Positions 25,773 through 35,703 are shown, counted from the first letter of the stretch. The stretch: DNA of 64,000 nt from Streptomyces wedmorensis (GCF_000716445.1 NZ_JNWK01000060.1:34807-98806), one strand, 5' to 3'. Numbers and translations: made by a program. The notes: generated by a model not told the origin, from the sequence alone.

Positions 25773-26711
25773 TCAGCCGTACAGCGCGGCCAGTCCTCGC
25801 GCCGCCTCGGCGAAGCGCTCGCGCAGGGAGGCCGGGGACAGCACCTCGGCGTCCGGGCCGAGGGCGAGCAGCTGGGACAGGGCGACCTCCTCGCTCTCGA
25901 CGGGGAGCGTCGCGGTCAACCGGCCCTCCGCGTCCCGCGTCCCGGCCGCCAGGGCCTCCTCGGCGGCCGCGCGATCGGTGACGTACGGCAGTCTGCGGGC
26001 CCCCGCGTCCGACAGCCGTACGACGACCTCGGCGCGCAGGATCGAGCGGGCGAACTCCGCGGCGCGCTCGGCCCAGAAGGCCGGCAGGTCGAAGGCCTCG
26101 TCGCGGACGAAGTGCTCCCCGGTGGGGGAGACGGCCGTGAAGCGGTCCATCCGGTAGGTGCGGAAGGCCGTTCCGGAGCGCGCGCACAGGTACCAGACGC
26201 CCGCCTTCAGGACGAGACCGTACGGGGCGAGGTCCCGCTCCACCTCCCGGTCGCCGCGCCGGTAGCGGGCGACGAGCATCCGGTCGTCCCAGACGGCCTC
26301 CGCGACCGCCGGCAGCAACTCCGGGGTCTCCGGCTCCTGGTACCAGCCCGGCGCGTCGAGCAGGAAGCGCTGCGCCGCGCTCGCGGGGGCGTCGCGCAGC
26401 GAGGGCAGCAGCGCCGCGGTGACCTTCAGGCGGGCCGCCGAGGCCGCGTCGTCCAGGCCCATGTCCCGCAGCGCGCCCGGCAGTCCGGACAGGAACAGCG
26501 CCTCGGCCTCGCCGCGCGCCAGGCCCGTCAGACGCGTGCGGTAGCCGCCGACCAGCCGGTACCCGCCGGCCCGGCCCCGGTCCGCGTACACCGGCACCCC
26601 GGCCTCGGACAGCGCCAGCGCGTCCCGCGTGACGGTGCGCTCCGACACCTCGAGCTCGGCGGCCAGCTCGGCCGCCGTCATCGACGGACGGGACTGGAGC
26701 AGCAGGACCAA
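25773..26711 (-). CDS. WYL-domain regulator, 5' end disrupted
   Basis: A protein of 312 aa or more with an N-terminal HTH (MTAAELAAELEVSERTVTRD) and a C-terminal WYL domain (APYGLVLKAGVWYLCARSG, FRTYRMDRFTAV). Members of the family sense nucleic acid or DNA damage and regulate nearby genes. The usual N-terminus has a few residues before [11 protein letters not shown], but here those codons (RLIKL) run straight into the G/C-run inverted repeat and no ATG or GTG start with a ribosome site exists. TTG 26711 is only the first possible initiator. The gene is probably 5'-truncated or joined wrongly. Confidence 0.8.
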   Translation of the reverse strand: MVLLLQSRPSMTAAELAAELEVSERTVTRDALALSEAGVPVYADRGRAGGYRLVGGYRTRLTGLARGEAEALFLSGLPGALRDMGLDDAASAARLKVTAALLPSLRDAPASAAQRFLLDAPGWYQEPETPELLPAVAEAVWDDRMLVARYRRGDREVERDLAPYGLVLKAGVWYLCARSGTAFRTYRMDRFTAVSPTGEHFVRDEAFDLPAFWAERAAEFARSILRAEVVVRLSDAGARRLPYVTDRAAAEEALAAGTRDAEGRLTATLPVESEEVALSQLLALGPDAEVLSPASLRERFAEAARGLAALYG

Positions 26712-26843
26712 TTTGATGAGGCGGGGGGGGAGGGGCGCACGCTCACACCGTGCGACCGCCCCCCCCCGGGCGGGGGGGGGGGCAGAAGGGAGGAATCCGG
26801 CCCTCCCCCCCGCCTCATCAAATTGGTCCTGCTGCTCCAGTCC
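26691..26843. repeat. Near-perfect inverted repeat at the WYL/aceE junction
   Basis: The arms at about 26691-26733 and 26801-26843 are reverse complements over about 40 bp, read from GGACTGGAGCAGCAGGACCA into a G-run, and differ only in homopolymer length. The roughly 67-bp spacer holds a C-run and a G-run of about ten bases each. The arms carry WYL codons (IKLVLLLQS); the right arm has replaced the end of aceE. Confidence 0.9.
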
Positions 26844-29331
26844 TGTAGTCGGAGACCGCCAGGACCGGCGAGTCGATGCCCTCCAGTGCCTTGCGGATGT
26901 ACGGCACCCGCTCCTCGCCGCGCAGGAGCGCCGCGTCGGCCTCCAGGGCGTCGCGCCGCAGCTCCGTCCAGGAGGTCGCGGACCACACGTCGGCGGCCAC
27001 GCCCCACTCGGCGGCGAGCAGCTTCTGCGCCTCCAGGGCCCAGTGGATGGCCGTGCCGGAGGAGAGGAGCTGGATGCGCGAGGCGTTCGCGGGCACGTCG
27101 ATGCCGGCGGACTCGGCGGTGTTGAAGCGGTAGAGGCCCTTGACGATGCCCTCGTCGATCCCGGCCGGCTTGGCCGGCTGCGGCATCGGCTCGTTGTAGA
27201 CGGTGAGGTAGTAGAAGACGTTCTGGTCCTCGCCCTCGGCGGCCTCGCCGTACATCCGGCGCAGACCCTCCTTGACGATGGCCGCGACCTCGTAGGCGAA
27301 CGCCGGGTCGTAGGTCAGCGCCGCCGGGTTGGTGGCCGCGATGACGGGGGAGTGGCCGTCGGCGTGCTGGAGGCCCTCACCGGTCAGGGTGGTGCGGCCG
27401 GCGGTGGCGCCGACGAGGAAGCCGCGGCCGAGCTGGTCGCCGAGCTGCCACATCTGGTCGGCGGTCCGCTGCCAGCCGAACATCGAGTAGAAGATGTAGA
27501 AGGGGATCATCGCCTCACCGTGCGTGGAGTACGCGGTGGACGCGGCGATGAAGTCGGCCATCGAGCCGGCCTCGGTGATGCCCTCGTTGAGGATCTGGCC
27601 GTTCTTGGCTTCCTTGTAGTACATCAGCTGGTCGCGGTCGACCGGCTCGTACGTCTGGCCCTTCGGCGAGTAGATGCCGAGCGACGGGAAGAGCGACTCC
27701 ATACCGAAGGTACGGGCCTCGTCTGGGACGATCGGGACCCAGCGCTTGCCGGTCTCCTTGTCGCGGACCAGGTCCTTGACGAGGCGTACGAACGCCATCG
27801 TCGTGGCCATCGACTGCGAGCCGGAGCCCTTGTCGAACGCGGCGAACGACTTGTCGGCCGGGGCCGGCAGCGGCGCGATCGCGTGGGTGCGGCGGGCCGG
27901 GGCGGGGCCGCCGAGCGCCGCGCGGCGCTCCTGGAGGTAGCGGACCTCGGGGGCGTCGGCACCCGGGTGGCCGTAGGGCACCTGGCCGTCGACGAACTGC
28001 GAGTCGGAGATCGGCAGCTCGAGGAGGTCACGCATGTTCTTGAACTCGTCGGTCGTGAGCTTCTTCATCTGGTGGTTCGCGTTCTTCGACGCGAAGCCCT
28101 CACCGAGGGTGAAGCCCTTGACGGTCTGCGCGAGGATGACCGTCGGCGCGCCCTTGAACTCCACGGCGGCCTTGTACGCGGCGTACACCTTGCGGGGCTC
28201 GTGGCCACCGCGGGAGAGGTGGAAGCACTCCAGGATCTTGTCGTCGCTCAGCAGCTGCGCCATCGCGACGAGCGCGGGGTCCTTGCCGAAGAAGTCCTGG
28301 CGGATGTAGGCGGCGTCGCGGGTCTGGTACGTCTGGACCTGCGCGTCCGGCACCTCGCGGAGGCGGCGGACGAGGGCGCCGGTGGTGTCGAGCGCGAACA
28401 GCTCGTCCCAGGCGTTGCCCCACAGCGACTTCACGACGTTCCAGCCGGCGCCGCGGAACTGGGCCTCCAGCTCCTGCACGATCTTGAAGTTGGCGCGGAC
28501 CGGGCCGTCGAGGCGCTGCAGGTTGCAGTTGATGACGAAGGTCAGGTTGTCCAGGCCCTCGCGGGCGGCGAGCGCCAGCGCCGCGGTGGCCTCGGGCTCG
28601 TCCATCTCGCCGTCGCCGAGGAACGCCCACACGTGGGACGCGGAGACGTCCTTGATGGAGCGGTTCGTCAGGTAGCGGTTGAAGCGCGCCTGGTAGATCG
28701 CGGAGAGCGGGCCGAGGCCCATGGAGACGGTGGGGAACTCCCACAGCCAGGGGAGGCGCCGCGGGTGCGGGTAGGAGGGCAGGCCTTCGCCGCCGGACTC
28801 CTGCCGGAACTTGTCGAGGTGCGCCTCGGTGAGGCGGCCGTCGAGGAAGGCGCGGGCGTAGATGCCGGGGGAGGCGTGGCCCTGGATGAAGAGCTGGTCG
28901 CCGGAACCGTCGGCTTCCTTGCCCTTGAAGAAGTGGTTGAAGCCGGTCTCGTAGAGCCAGGCCGCCGAGGCGAAGGTGGCGATGTGGCCGCCGACGCCGT
29001 ACTTGGAGCCGCGGGTGACCATCGCGGCCGCGTTCCAGCGGTTCCAGGCGGTGATCTTCCGCTCCATCTCCTCGTCGCCGCCGAACGCGCCGACCGAGGG
29101 CTCCGCGGAGGTGGGGATGGTGTTGACGTAGTCCGTCTCCAGCAACTTGGGCAGGGCGAGGCCCGCGCCCTCGGCGTGCTGGAGCGTACGGCGCATCAGG
29201 TAGGCGGCCCGGTGAGGGCCGGCGGCCTTGGTGACGGCGTCCAGGGAGGCCGCCCACTCGGCGGTCTCCTCGGTGTCACGGTCCGGGAGCTGGTCGAGCT
29301 CGCTCGGAATCTTGCCTACGGGATCGGTCAT
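26818..29331 (-). pseudogene. aceE: Pyruvate dehydrogenase E1 (AceE), C-terminally truncated
   Basis: A homodimeric-type E1 that decarboxylates pyruvate with thiamine diphosphate. 837 aa remain. The ThDP motif is [20 protein letters not shown] with N in FVINCNLQR, and transketolase-like middle and C-terminal parts are intact up to SPVLAVSDY. There the AceE sequence stops and RTGAAGPI, encoded by the inverted repeat, ends the frame. Full-length AceE continues about 80 residues beyond this point, so the end of the C-terminal domain is missing. ATG 29331 is a normal start. Either the genome carries a broken aceE or the assembly is wrong here; the latter is more likely. Confidence 0.9.
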
Positions 29332-29433
29332 GATCGCCGCCTTCCGGACAGATGGGGGTGGAGATAAGGGGGCCTTGTCTGGCAGGACAGGGCGAAGGGC
29401 CGGGTGACGGCCCGCCGAAGACTGTAAACCGGC

Positions 29434-29449
29434 GATCGATGATCGATCA
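29434..29449. promoter_or_regulatory. Palindrome in the aceE promoter, possible GntR site
   Basis: GATCGAT-G-ATCGATC (29434-29448), which includes TGATCGATCA. It lies about 105 bp before the aceE ATG in an AT-richer patch. The adjacent GntR/FCD gene, which sits just upstream of aceE on the same strand, makes it a candidate operator. Confidence 0.5.
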
Positions 29450-29581
29450 AAGGGTTGAAGGGGAAAACCTCTTCAGATCGAGAAAGTCGGCACAGGGTGC
29501 CAGGGGAAAGGGCACCCGGTGCCGCGATTTCGCCCCGTTTCCGCAGGTGAGAGCCGCTGTCTGAGGGGGTACTCGCACGAA

Positions 29582-29613
29582 TGAGCGGGCCCATCGGCGG
29601 ATGGACCCGCTCA
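29582..29613 (-). terminator. Hairpin after the GntR gene
   Basis: TGAGCGGG-C-CCAT / ATGG-A-CCCGCTCA with one mismatch and a 6-nt loop, about 20 bp beyond the GntR stop. Confidence 0.65.
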
Positions 29614-29632
29614 CTGTGCGCAAAACCGTGGG

Positions 29633-30256
29633 TCAGGCTCGCGGGGCGCAGCCCAGCACGTGTGCCTTCACCAGCGCCCCGATGTTCGGGTCGCCCCGCC
29701 GGAAGGCCTCCACGAGCTCCTGGTGCTCCTCCGCGTACGACTTCTGGACCGTGCCGAGCCAGCGGATCGACAGGGCCGTGAAGACCTCGATGCCGAGCGT
29801 CTCCCAGGTGTGCAGCAGGACGCCGTTCCCGGCCGCCTTCACCAACTCCCGGTGGAAGGCCACGGTGTGCCGCACCTGCGCCGTGCCGTCCGAGGTCGCG
29901 TCCGCCTCGTACAGCGCCGCCACGTGCGGCTCCAGGGCCGAGCAGTCGGTGGCGAGCCGGGTCGCGGCCAGCTCGGCCGCGATCTGCTCCAGACCGGCCC
30001 GCACCGGGTAACTCTCCTCCAGGTCCGCCGCGGTGAGGTTGCGGACCCGCACGCCCTTGTTGGGCGCCGACTCGATCAGCCGCAGCGACTCCAGCTCGCG
30101 CAGCGCCTCGCGGACCGGCGTCTGGCTGACCTCGAGCTCGGTCGCGATCCTGCGCTCCACGATCCGCTCGCCCGGCTTCCAGCGGCCGCTGACGATCCCC
30201 TCCACGATGTGCTCGCGGATCTGTTCGCGCAGCGAGTGGACGACGGGGACGGTCAT
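29633..30256 (-). CDS. GntR-family (FadR/FCD) regulator
   Basis: A 207-aa regulator with a winged helix (HIVEGIVSGRWKPGERIVER, ATELEVSQTPVREALREL) and a helical FCD effector domain (LEESYPVRAGLEQIAAELAA, HTVAFHRELVKAAGNGVLLH). FCD domains bind small carboxylates through a metal. The start at ATG 30256 has GAGGAG five bases upstream. It sits between sucB and aceE on the same strand, so a link to pyruvate dehydrogenase control, like PdhR in enterics, is plausible. It is closed by a hairpin before the aceE promoter. Confidence 0.88.
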   Translation of the reverse strand: MTVPVVHSLREQIREHIVEGIVSGRWKPGERIVERRIATELEVSQTPVREALRELESLRLIESAPNKGVRVRNLTAADLEESYPVRAGLEQIAAELAATRLATDCSALEPHVAALYEADATSDGTAQVRHTVAFHRELVKAAGNGVLLHTWETLGIEVFTALSIRWLGTVQKSYAEEHQELVEAFRRGDPNIGALVKAHVLGCAPRA

Positions 30257-30294
30257 GAAGGCTCCTCGGGGAGTGTTGACCCTTAGACAATACG

Positions 30295-30336
30295 GCGGCG
30301 CCCCCGCCCGGAAACACTTCCGGGCGGGGGCGCCGC
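30295..30336 (-). terminator. Hairpin terminator after sucB
   Basis: A 19-bp perfect stem beginning GCGGCGCCCCCGCCCGG with loop ACAC, 50 bp after the sucB stop. It separates lpdA-sucB from the GntR gene. Confidence 0.88.
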
Positions 30337-30384
30337 AGGTGAGGCTCGTTACGTTGCGCCTCGGGGACTGACTGGGGCCGAGGC

Positions 30385-32139
30385 TCAGAGGCCGAGGTCG
30401 ACCTCGAACTCGCCGGCCTCCAGGATCGCCTTGACGGCCGTCAGGTAGCGGGCGGCGTCCGCGCCGTCCACCAGACGGTGGTCGTAGGACAGCGCGACGT
30501 ACGTCATGTCGCGGATCGCGATCGTCTCACCCAGGTCCGGGTGGTTGATGACGACCGGACGGCGCACGGTGGCGCCGATGCCCAGGATGGCGACCTGGTT
30601 CGGGGGCACGATGATCGTGTCGAACAGCGCGCCGCGCGAACCGGTGTTGGAGATGGTGAAGGTCGCACCGGCGAGGTCGTCCGGCGTGATCTTGCTGGCG
30701 CGCACGGCGCCGGCCAGCTCCGCGGTCTTCTTCGAGATGCCGGCGATGTTGAGGTCGCCCGCACCCTTGATGACCGGGGTCATCAGACCCTTCTCGGAGT
30801 CCACCGCGATACCGATGTTCTCGGTGTCGAAGTAGGTGATCGTGCCCTCGTCCTCGTTGATCCGGGCGTTGATGACCGGGAAGGCCTTCAGCGCCTGGGC
30901 CGCCGCCTTGACGAAGAACGGCATCGGGGACAGCTTGACGCCCTCACGGGCGGCGAAGGCGTCCTTGGCGCGGGCGCGCAGCTTCATCAGCTTGGTGATG
31001 TCGACCTCGACGACCGAGGTCAGCTGGGCCTGGCCGTGCAGCGCCTTCATCATGTTGTCGCCGATGACCTTGCGCATGCGGGTCATCTTGACGGTCTGAC
31101 CGCGCAGCGGGGAGACCTCGAGGGCCGGGGCCTTCGACGCTGCGGCCGGAGCGGCGGCGGCGACGGGGGCCGGGGCGGCCTTCTTGGCCTCGGCGGCCGC
31201 GAGGACGTCCTGCTTGCGGATGCGACCGCCGACGCCCGAGCCCTTGACGGCCGCCAGGTCGACACCGTTCTCGGTGGCGAGCTTGCGGACCAGCGGGGTC
31301 ACGTACGCGCCGTCCTCGGCCGGAGCCGGGGCGGGGGTCGCCGGGACCGGGGTCACGACGGCCGGAGCGATCGACGGAGCGGCGGCGACCGGGGCCGGAG
31401 CCGCGACCGGGGCGGCCGGAGCCACCGGGGCCGGGGCGACCGGAGCCGGGGCCGGGGCGGCCGGAGCCGGGGCCGCGGCGGGGGCGGCCGGGGCCGGGGC
31501 GGCGGCGGGAGCCGGAGCGGCACCCGCGGCGCCGATGACGGCCAGCTTGGCGCCGACCTCGGCGGACTCGTCCTCGGCGACGACGATCTCCAGGAGGACA
31601 CCCGAGACCGGGGCCGGGATCTCGGTGTCGACCTTGTCCGTGGAGACCTCGAGCAGCGGCTCGTCGGCCTCGACGGTCTCGCCGACCGACTTCAGCCAGC
31701 GGGTGACGGTGCCCTCGGTGACGGACTCGCCCAGCGCGGGCAGCACGACGTCCGTGCCGGAGGCGCCGCCGGCCGGGGCGGCGGCCGGAGCCTCGGCCAC
31801 GGGGGCCGGGGCGGCGGGGGCCTCGGCGACCGGCGCCGGGGCGGCGGCCGGAGCCGGAGCGGCCTCGGCGGCCGGAGCCGGAGCGGCGGCCGGGGCGCCC
31901 GTGCCGTCGTCGATGATGGCCAGCTCGGCGCCGACCTCGACCGTCTCGTCCTCGGCGACCTTGATGGAGGCCAGGATGCCCGAGGCGGGGGCGGGGATCT
32001 CGGTGTCGACCTTGTCGGTCGAGACCTCGAGCAGCGGCTCGTCGGCCTCGACACGCTCACCCTCGGCCTTGAGCCAGCGGGTGACGGTGCCCTCGGTGAC
32101 GCTCTCGCCGAGCGCCGGCAGGGTTACGGAAACCGACAT
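30385..32139 (-). CDS. sucB: Dihydrolipoamide acyltransferase E2 (SucB/DlaT-like)
   Basis: The 584-aa E2 core of a 2-oxoacid dehydrogenase complex. It has two lipoyl domains with lipoyl lysines in STDKVDTE (K43 and K169), each followed by a long Ala/Pro linker. A peripheral subunit-binding domain is at about 280-316 (TPLVRKLATENGVDLAAVKG). The catalytic domain ends with SYDHRLVDG (H about 554). In actinobacteria this protein is annotated as SucB or as DlaT shared by pyruvate and oxoglutarate complexes. AGGAG lies 11 bases before ATG. It follows lpdA by 62 bp and forms an operon with it. Confidence 0.95.
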   Translation of the reverse strand: MSVSVTLPALGESVTEGTVTRWLKAEGERVEADEPLLEVSTDKVDTEIPAPASGILASIKVAEDETVEVGAELAIIDDGTGAPAAAPAPAAEAAPAPAAAPAPVAEAPAAPAPVAEAPAAAPAGGASGTDVVLPALGESVTEGTVTRWLKSVGETVEADEPLLEVSTDKVDTEIPAPVSGVLLEIVVAEDESAEVGAKLAVIGAAGAAPAPAAAPAPAAPAAAPAPAAPAPAPVAPAPVAPAAPVAAPAPVAAAPSIAPAVVTPVPATPAPAPAEDGAYVTPLVRKLATENGVDLAAVKGSGVGGRIRKQDVLAAAEAKKAAPAPVAAAAPAAASKAPALEVSPLRGQTVKMTRMRKVIGDNMMKALHGQAQLTSVVEVDITKLMKLRARAKDAFAAREGVKLSPMPFFVKAAAQALKAFPVINARINEDEGTITYFDTENIGIAVDSEKGLMTPVIKGAGDLNIAGISKKTAELAGAVRASKITPDDLAGATFTISNTGSRGALFDTIIVPPNQVAILGIGATVRRPVVINHPDLGETIAIRDMTYVALSYDHRLVDGADAARYLTAVKAILEAGEFEVDLGL

Positions 32140-32201
32140 GGTTTCAGTTGCTCCTAACGAATTGCGGAAAGTGGTCGTCGCGCCCTGTGATGACGTGAGC
32201 G

Positions 32202-33590
32202 TCAGTCGTGGGAGTGCAGAGGCTTGCCGGCCAGGGCCAGGTGGGCCTCGCCGAGCGCCTCGTTCTGGGTCGGGTGGGCGTGGATGAGCTGCGCGACCTC
32301 GGCCGGCAGCGCCTCCCAGTTGTAGATCAGCTGTGCTTCGCCGACCTGCTCGCCCATGCGGTCACCGACCATGTGGACGCCGACCACGGCACCGTCCTTG
32401 ACCTGGACGAGCTTGATCTCGCCCGCGGTCTTGAGGATCTTGCTCTTGCCGTTGCCCGCGAGGTTGTACTTCAGGGCGACGACCTTGTCCGCGCCGTAGA
32501 TCTCCTTGGCCTTGGCCTCGGTGATGCCGACGGAGGCGACCTCGGGGTGGCAGTACGTCACCCGGGGCACGCCGTCGTAGTCGATCGGGACGGCCTTCAG
32601 GCCGGCCAGGCGCTCCGCGACGAGGATGCCCTCGGCGAAGCCGACGTGCGCGAGCTGGAGCGTCGGGACGAGGTCGCCCACGGCCGAGATCGTCGGCACG
32701 TTGGTGCGCATGTACTCGTCGACCAGGACGTAGCCGCGTTCCATCGCGACGCCCTGCTCCTCGTAACCGAGACCGGCGGAGACCGGGCCGCGGCCGATGG
32801 CGACCAGCAGCACCTCGGCCTCGAAGGTCTTGCCGTCGGCCAGGGTGACCTTGACGCCGTTGTCGGTGTACTCGGCGGACTGGAAGAAGGTGCCGAGGTT
32901 GAACTTGATGCCACGCTTGCGGAACGCGCGCTCAAGAAGCTTCGAGCTGTTCTCGTCCTCGACCGGGACGAGGTGCTTCAGGCCCTCGATGACCGTGACG
33001 TCGGTGCCGAAGGACTTCCACGCCGAGGCGAACTCGACGCCGATGACGCCGCCGCCCAGGATGATCGCGGACTCCGGGACCCGGTCCAGCGTCAGCGCGT
33101 GGTCCGAGGAGATGATCCGGTTGCCGTCGATCTCCAGACCGGGGAGCGACTTCGGCACGGAACCGGTGGCCAGGAGGACGTGACGACCCTCGACGCGACG
33201 GCCGTCCACGTCGACGGAGGTCGGGGAGGACAGGTGGCCGGTGCCCTCGATGTAGGTCACCTTGCGGGAGGCGACGAGACCCTGGAGGCCCTTGTACAGG
33301 CCCGAGATCACGTCGTCCTTGTACTTGTGCACGGCCTTGATGTCGATGCCCTCGAAAGAGGCCTTGACACCGAACTGCTCCGCCTCGCGCGCCTGGTCGG
33401 CGACCTCGCCGGCGTGGAGCAGGGCCTTCGTCGGGATGCAGCCGTTGTGCAGGCAGGTGCCGCCGAGCTTGTTCTTCTCGATCAGTGCGACGTCCAGGCC
33501 CAGCTGCGCTCCGCGCAGCGCCGCGGCGTAACCGCCGCTACCGCCGCCGAGGATCACTAGGTCGAAAACGGTGCTGGCGTCGTTCGCCAC
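32202..33590 (-). CDS. lpdA: Dihydrolipoyl dehydrogenase E3
   Basis: A 462-aa flavoprotein that reoxidises dihydrolipoamide with NAD. The FAD motif is FDLVILGGGSGGYAAALRGA. The redox disulfide is GGTCLHNGCIPTK (residues 43-55). The NAD motif is AIILGGGVIGVEFASAW, and the catalytic HP-E is in LIHAHPTQNEALGEAHLAL. The start GTG 33590 has GGAGG seven bases upstream; a longer frame begins at 33608. It is the first gene of lpdA-sucB, with its promoter in the 290-bp gap after pepA. Confidence 0.97.
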   Translation of the reverse strand: MANDASTVFDLVILGGGSGGYAAALRGAQLGLDVALIEKNKLGGTCLHNGCIPTKALLHAGEVADQAREAEQFGVKASFEGIDIKAVHKYKDDVISGLYKGLQGLVASRKVTYIEGTGHLSSPTSVDVDGRRVEGRHVLLATGSVPKSLPGLEIDGNRIISSDHALTLDRVPESAIILGGGVIGVEFASAWKSFGTDVTVIEGLKHLVPVEDENSSKLLERAFRKRGIKFNLGTFFQSAEYTDNGVKVTLADGKTFEAEVLLVAIGRGPVSAGLGYEEQGVAMERGYVLVDEYMRTNVPTISAVGDLVPTLQLAHVGFAEGILVAERLAGLKAVPIDYDGVPRVTYCHPEVASVGITEAKAKEIYGADKVVALKYNLAGNGKSKILKTAGEIKLVQVKDGAVVGVHMVGDRMGEQVGEAQLIYNWEALPAEVAQLIHAHPTQNEALGEAHLALAGKPLHSHD

Positions 33591-33836
33591 GTCACGTCCT
33601 CCATGCATGTGCGCTCGTCGCCGGTCTTCGATGACCGGGCGGCGGCTGGTGTTCGGCCGCTTTATTTCGGCCCTGTGGTGGGGGCCCTGTCCTGCCGAGA
33701 ACCCATCTTCGCACTTGTTGGCGGGTGGCGGGACGCGGGGCCGTGCTCTGAGACGGCCGATCGTCCGTACGGCGGGGTCGGCACGGCGTACGAACCTACG
33801 GATTCCGTCGCGGGGGACCGTCGGCCGGGCAGGGTG

Positions 33837-33867
33837 ACGGCCCCGGGCGCGGAGCCCGGGGCCGTCC
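33837..33867 (-). terminator. Hairpin terminator after pepA
   Basis: A 13-bp perfect stem GACGGCCCCGGGC / GCCCGGGGCCGTC with a 5-nt loop, 16 bp after the pepA stop. The remaining bases up to lpdA (33868 is pepA side, 33591-33836 lpdA side) hold only the lpdA promoter region. Confidence 0.85.
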
Positions 33868-33882
33868 CTGTCACGGGTGCGG

Positions 33883-35388
33883 TCAGAGCTCGCCGGCCGC
33901 CGTGCGCTCGGCCAGCTTCACCAGGGTGCGGACCGCGGAGCCGGTGCCGCCCTTGGGGGTGTAGCCGTACGGGGCGCCCTCGTGGAAGGCCGGGCCCGCG
34001 ATGTCCAGGTGGGCCCACGGGATGCCCTCGCCCACGAACTCCTGCAGGAAGAGGCCGGCGACCAGGCCGCCGCCCATCCGGACGCCCATGTTGGCCATGT
34101 CGGCGCTGGGGGAGTCCATGGTCTTGCGCAGGTCCGCCGGGAGCGGCATCGGCCAGGACTGCTCGCCGACCTCCTCGGCGATCTCGTGGATCGCGGTGCG
34201 GTAGTCGTCGTCGTTCGCCATGATGCCGAAGGTGCGGTCGCCCAGGGCCAGGACCATCGCGCCGGTCAGGGTCGCCACGTCGACGATCGCGTCCGGGTGC
34301 TCCTCGGACGCCTTGGTCAGCGCGTCGGCGAGGACGAGCCGGCCCTCGGCGTCGGTGTTCAGGACCTCGACGGTCTTGCCGCTGTACATGTTCAGCACGT
34401 CACCCGGGCGGGTGGCGGAGCCGGACGGCATGTTCTCGGCGAGCGCCAGCCAGCCGGTGACGTTGACCTCGAGGCCGAGGCGGGCCGCGGCGACGACGGT
34501 GGACAGGACGGCGGCGGCGCCGGCCATGTCGCACTTCATCGTCTCGTTGTGGCCGGCCGGCTTCAGGGAGATGCCGCCCGAGTCGTAGGTGATGCCCTTG
34601 CCGACCAGGGCGAGGGTCTTCTCCGCCTTCGGGTGGGTGTAGGCGACGCGGACCAGGCGCGGCGGGTTCACCGAGCCGTTGCCGACGCCCAGGATGCCGC
34701 CGTAGCCGCCCTTGGCGAGCGCCTTCTCGTCGAGGACCTGGACCTTGAGGCCGTGCTCCTTGCCGGCGACCTGGGTGGCGGCGGCGAACGTGGCCGGGGT
34801 CAGCTCGTTGGGCGGCATGTTGACCAGGTCGCGAGCGCGGTTCATCTCCTCGGCGACGGCCAGGGCGCGCTCCGCGGCGGCCTTGTAGGCCTTGTCGCGG
34901 GGCTTGGCGCCGAGCAGGGCGACCTCGCCCAGCGGCTTCTTCGCGTCGGTGGTGTCCTGGAACGCGGTGTAGACGTACGCGCCGAGCAGCGCGCCCTCGC
35001 CGATGGCGGCGGCGTCCTCGGGAGCGGTGATCGGCAGCGCGAACGCGGCCTTCTTCACACCGGTCAGCGTGCGGGTCGCGGTGCCGGCGGCACGCCGCAG
35101 GACCTCGGAGCCGTACGCCTCGCCGTCCTCGGGGGCGGTGCCCAGGCCGACGGCCAGGACGACCGGGGCCTTCACGCCGGCGGGGGCGGGCAGCTTGGTC
35201 GCCTCACCCTCGGAGCCCGAGGCGCCCAGGGTCTCCAGGACGGCGGCGAGCCGGCCCTCGAAGGCCGTGTCGACGGCCTCGGCGCCCGGGGCGACGACGA
35301 GCGTCTTGCCGGACTTCGCGACACCGACGACGACAACGTCGGCGCGCAGCGTCGCCGCGCCGGCGGTGCTGAGAGTGAGAGCAGTCAC
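33883..35388 (-). CDS. pepA: Leucyl aminopeptidase (M17)
   Basis: A 501-aa M17 cytosolic aminopeptidase that removes N-terminal residues from peptides using two metals. The metal and catalytic motifs are VGKGITYDSGGISLKP, MKCDMAGAAAVL and NTDAEGRLVLADAL, the family signature. GTG 35388 is the start, with a weak ribosome site. It is single and divergent from the exopolysaccharide gene cluster. Its place after the lipoamide genes is the usual actinobacterial order. Confidence 0.95.
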   Translation of the reverse strand: MTALTLSTAGAATLRADVVVVGVAKSGKTLVVAPGAEAVDTAFEGRLAAVLETLGASGSEGEATKLPAPAGVKAPVVLAVGLGTAPEDGEAYGSEVLRRAAGTATRTLTGVKKAAFALPITAPEDAAAIGEGALLGAYVYTAFQDTTDAKKPLGEVALLGAKPRDKAYKAAAERALAVAEEMNRARDLVNMPPNELTPATFAAATQVAGKEHGLKVQVLDEKALAKGGYGGILGVGNGSVNPPRLVRVAYTHPKAEKTLALVGKGITYDSGGISLKPAGHNETMKCDMAGAAAVLSTVVAAARLGLEVNVTGWLALAENMPSGSATRPGDVLNMYSGKTVEVLNTDAEGRLVLADALTKASEEHPDAIVDVATLTGAMVLALGDRTFGIMANDDDYRTAIHEIAEEVGEQSWPMPLPADLRKTMDSPSADMANMGVRMGGGLVAGLFLQEFVGEGIPWAHLDIAGPAFHEGAPYGYTPKGGTGSAVRTLVKLAERTAAGEL

Positions 35389-35703
35389 GGTGGTGAAATC
35401 TCGCTTTCATTGAGTTCTGTGCTGGTCGAGGGATGGGCCGACCGTGCCCGCCTCATCGTATTTCGGCCCGAAGAGGGCCGAGAACGAGCCTACGCTCGCT
35501 CAGCCGGTTCGCTCACGGGGGCTGCGATTCACTCATCCGTGGTGTCTCTTTCATGTTTACCTTCCCGGCTCGGAGACCTGCTCCACACTCGCCTCATTCA
35601 CGCAAGGACGACGCCGTCGCCTTTGCATCATCTGCATCATCTCCACAGGTCCCCCCGATCCCGCGACGGCTCCGGGCGGACCTGGCGAGGGGGGACACAC
35701 TCG
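35389..35703. other. Divergent promoter region, pepA / polysaccharide cluster
   Basis: A gap of 315 bp that must hold both promoters. CGGCCC-n5-GGGCCG at about 35464-35480 could be a hairpin or operator, and TGCATCATC occurs twice in tandem near 35632-35650. No gene is seen. Confidence 0.5.

Noticed and set aside
33877..35703. A + strand frame that extends the Agd3-like gene upstream through pepA
   Set aside because: It is antisense to pepA; the signal peptide begins at 35704 with a ribosome site, so the upstream part is not translated.
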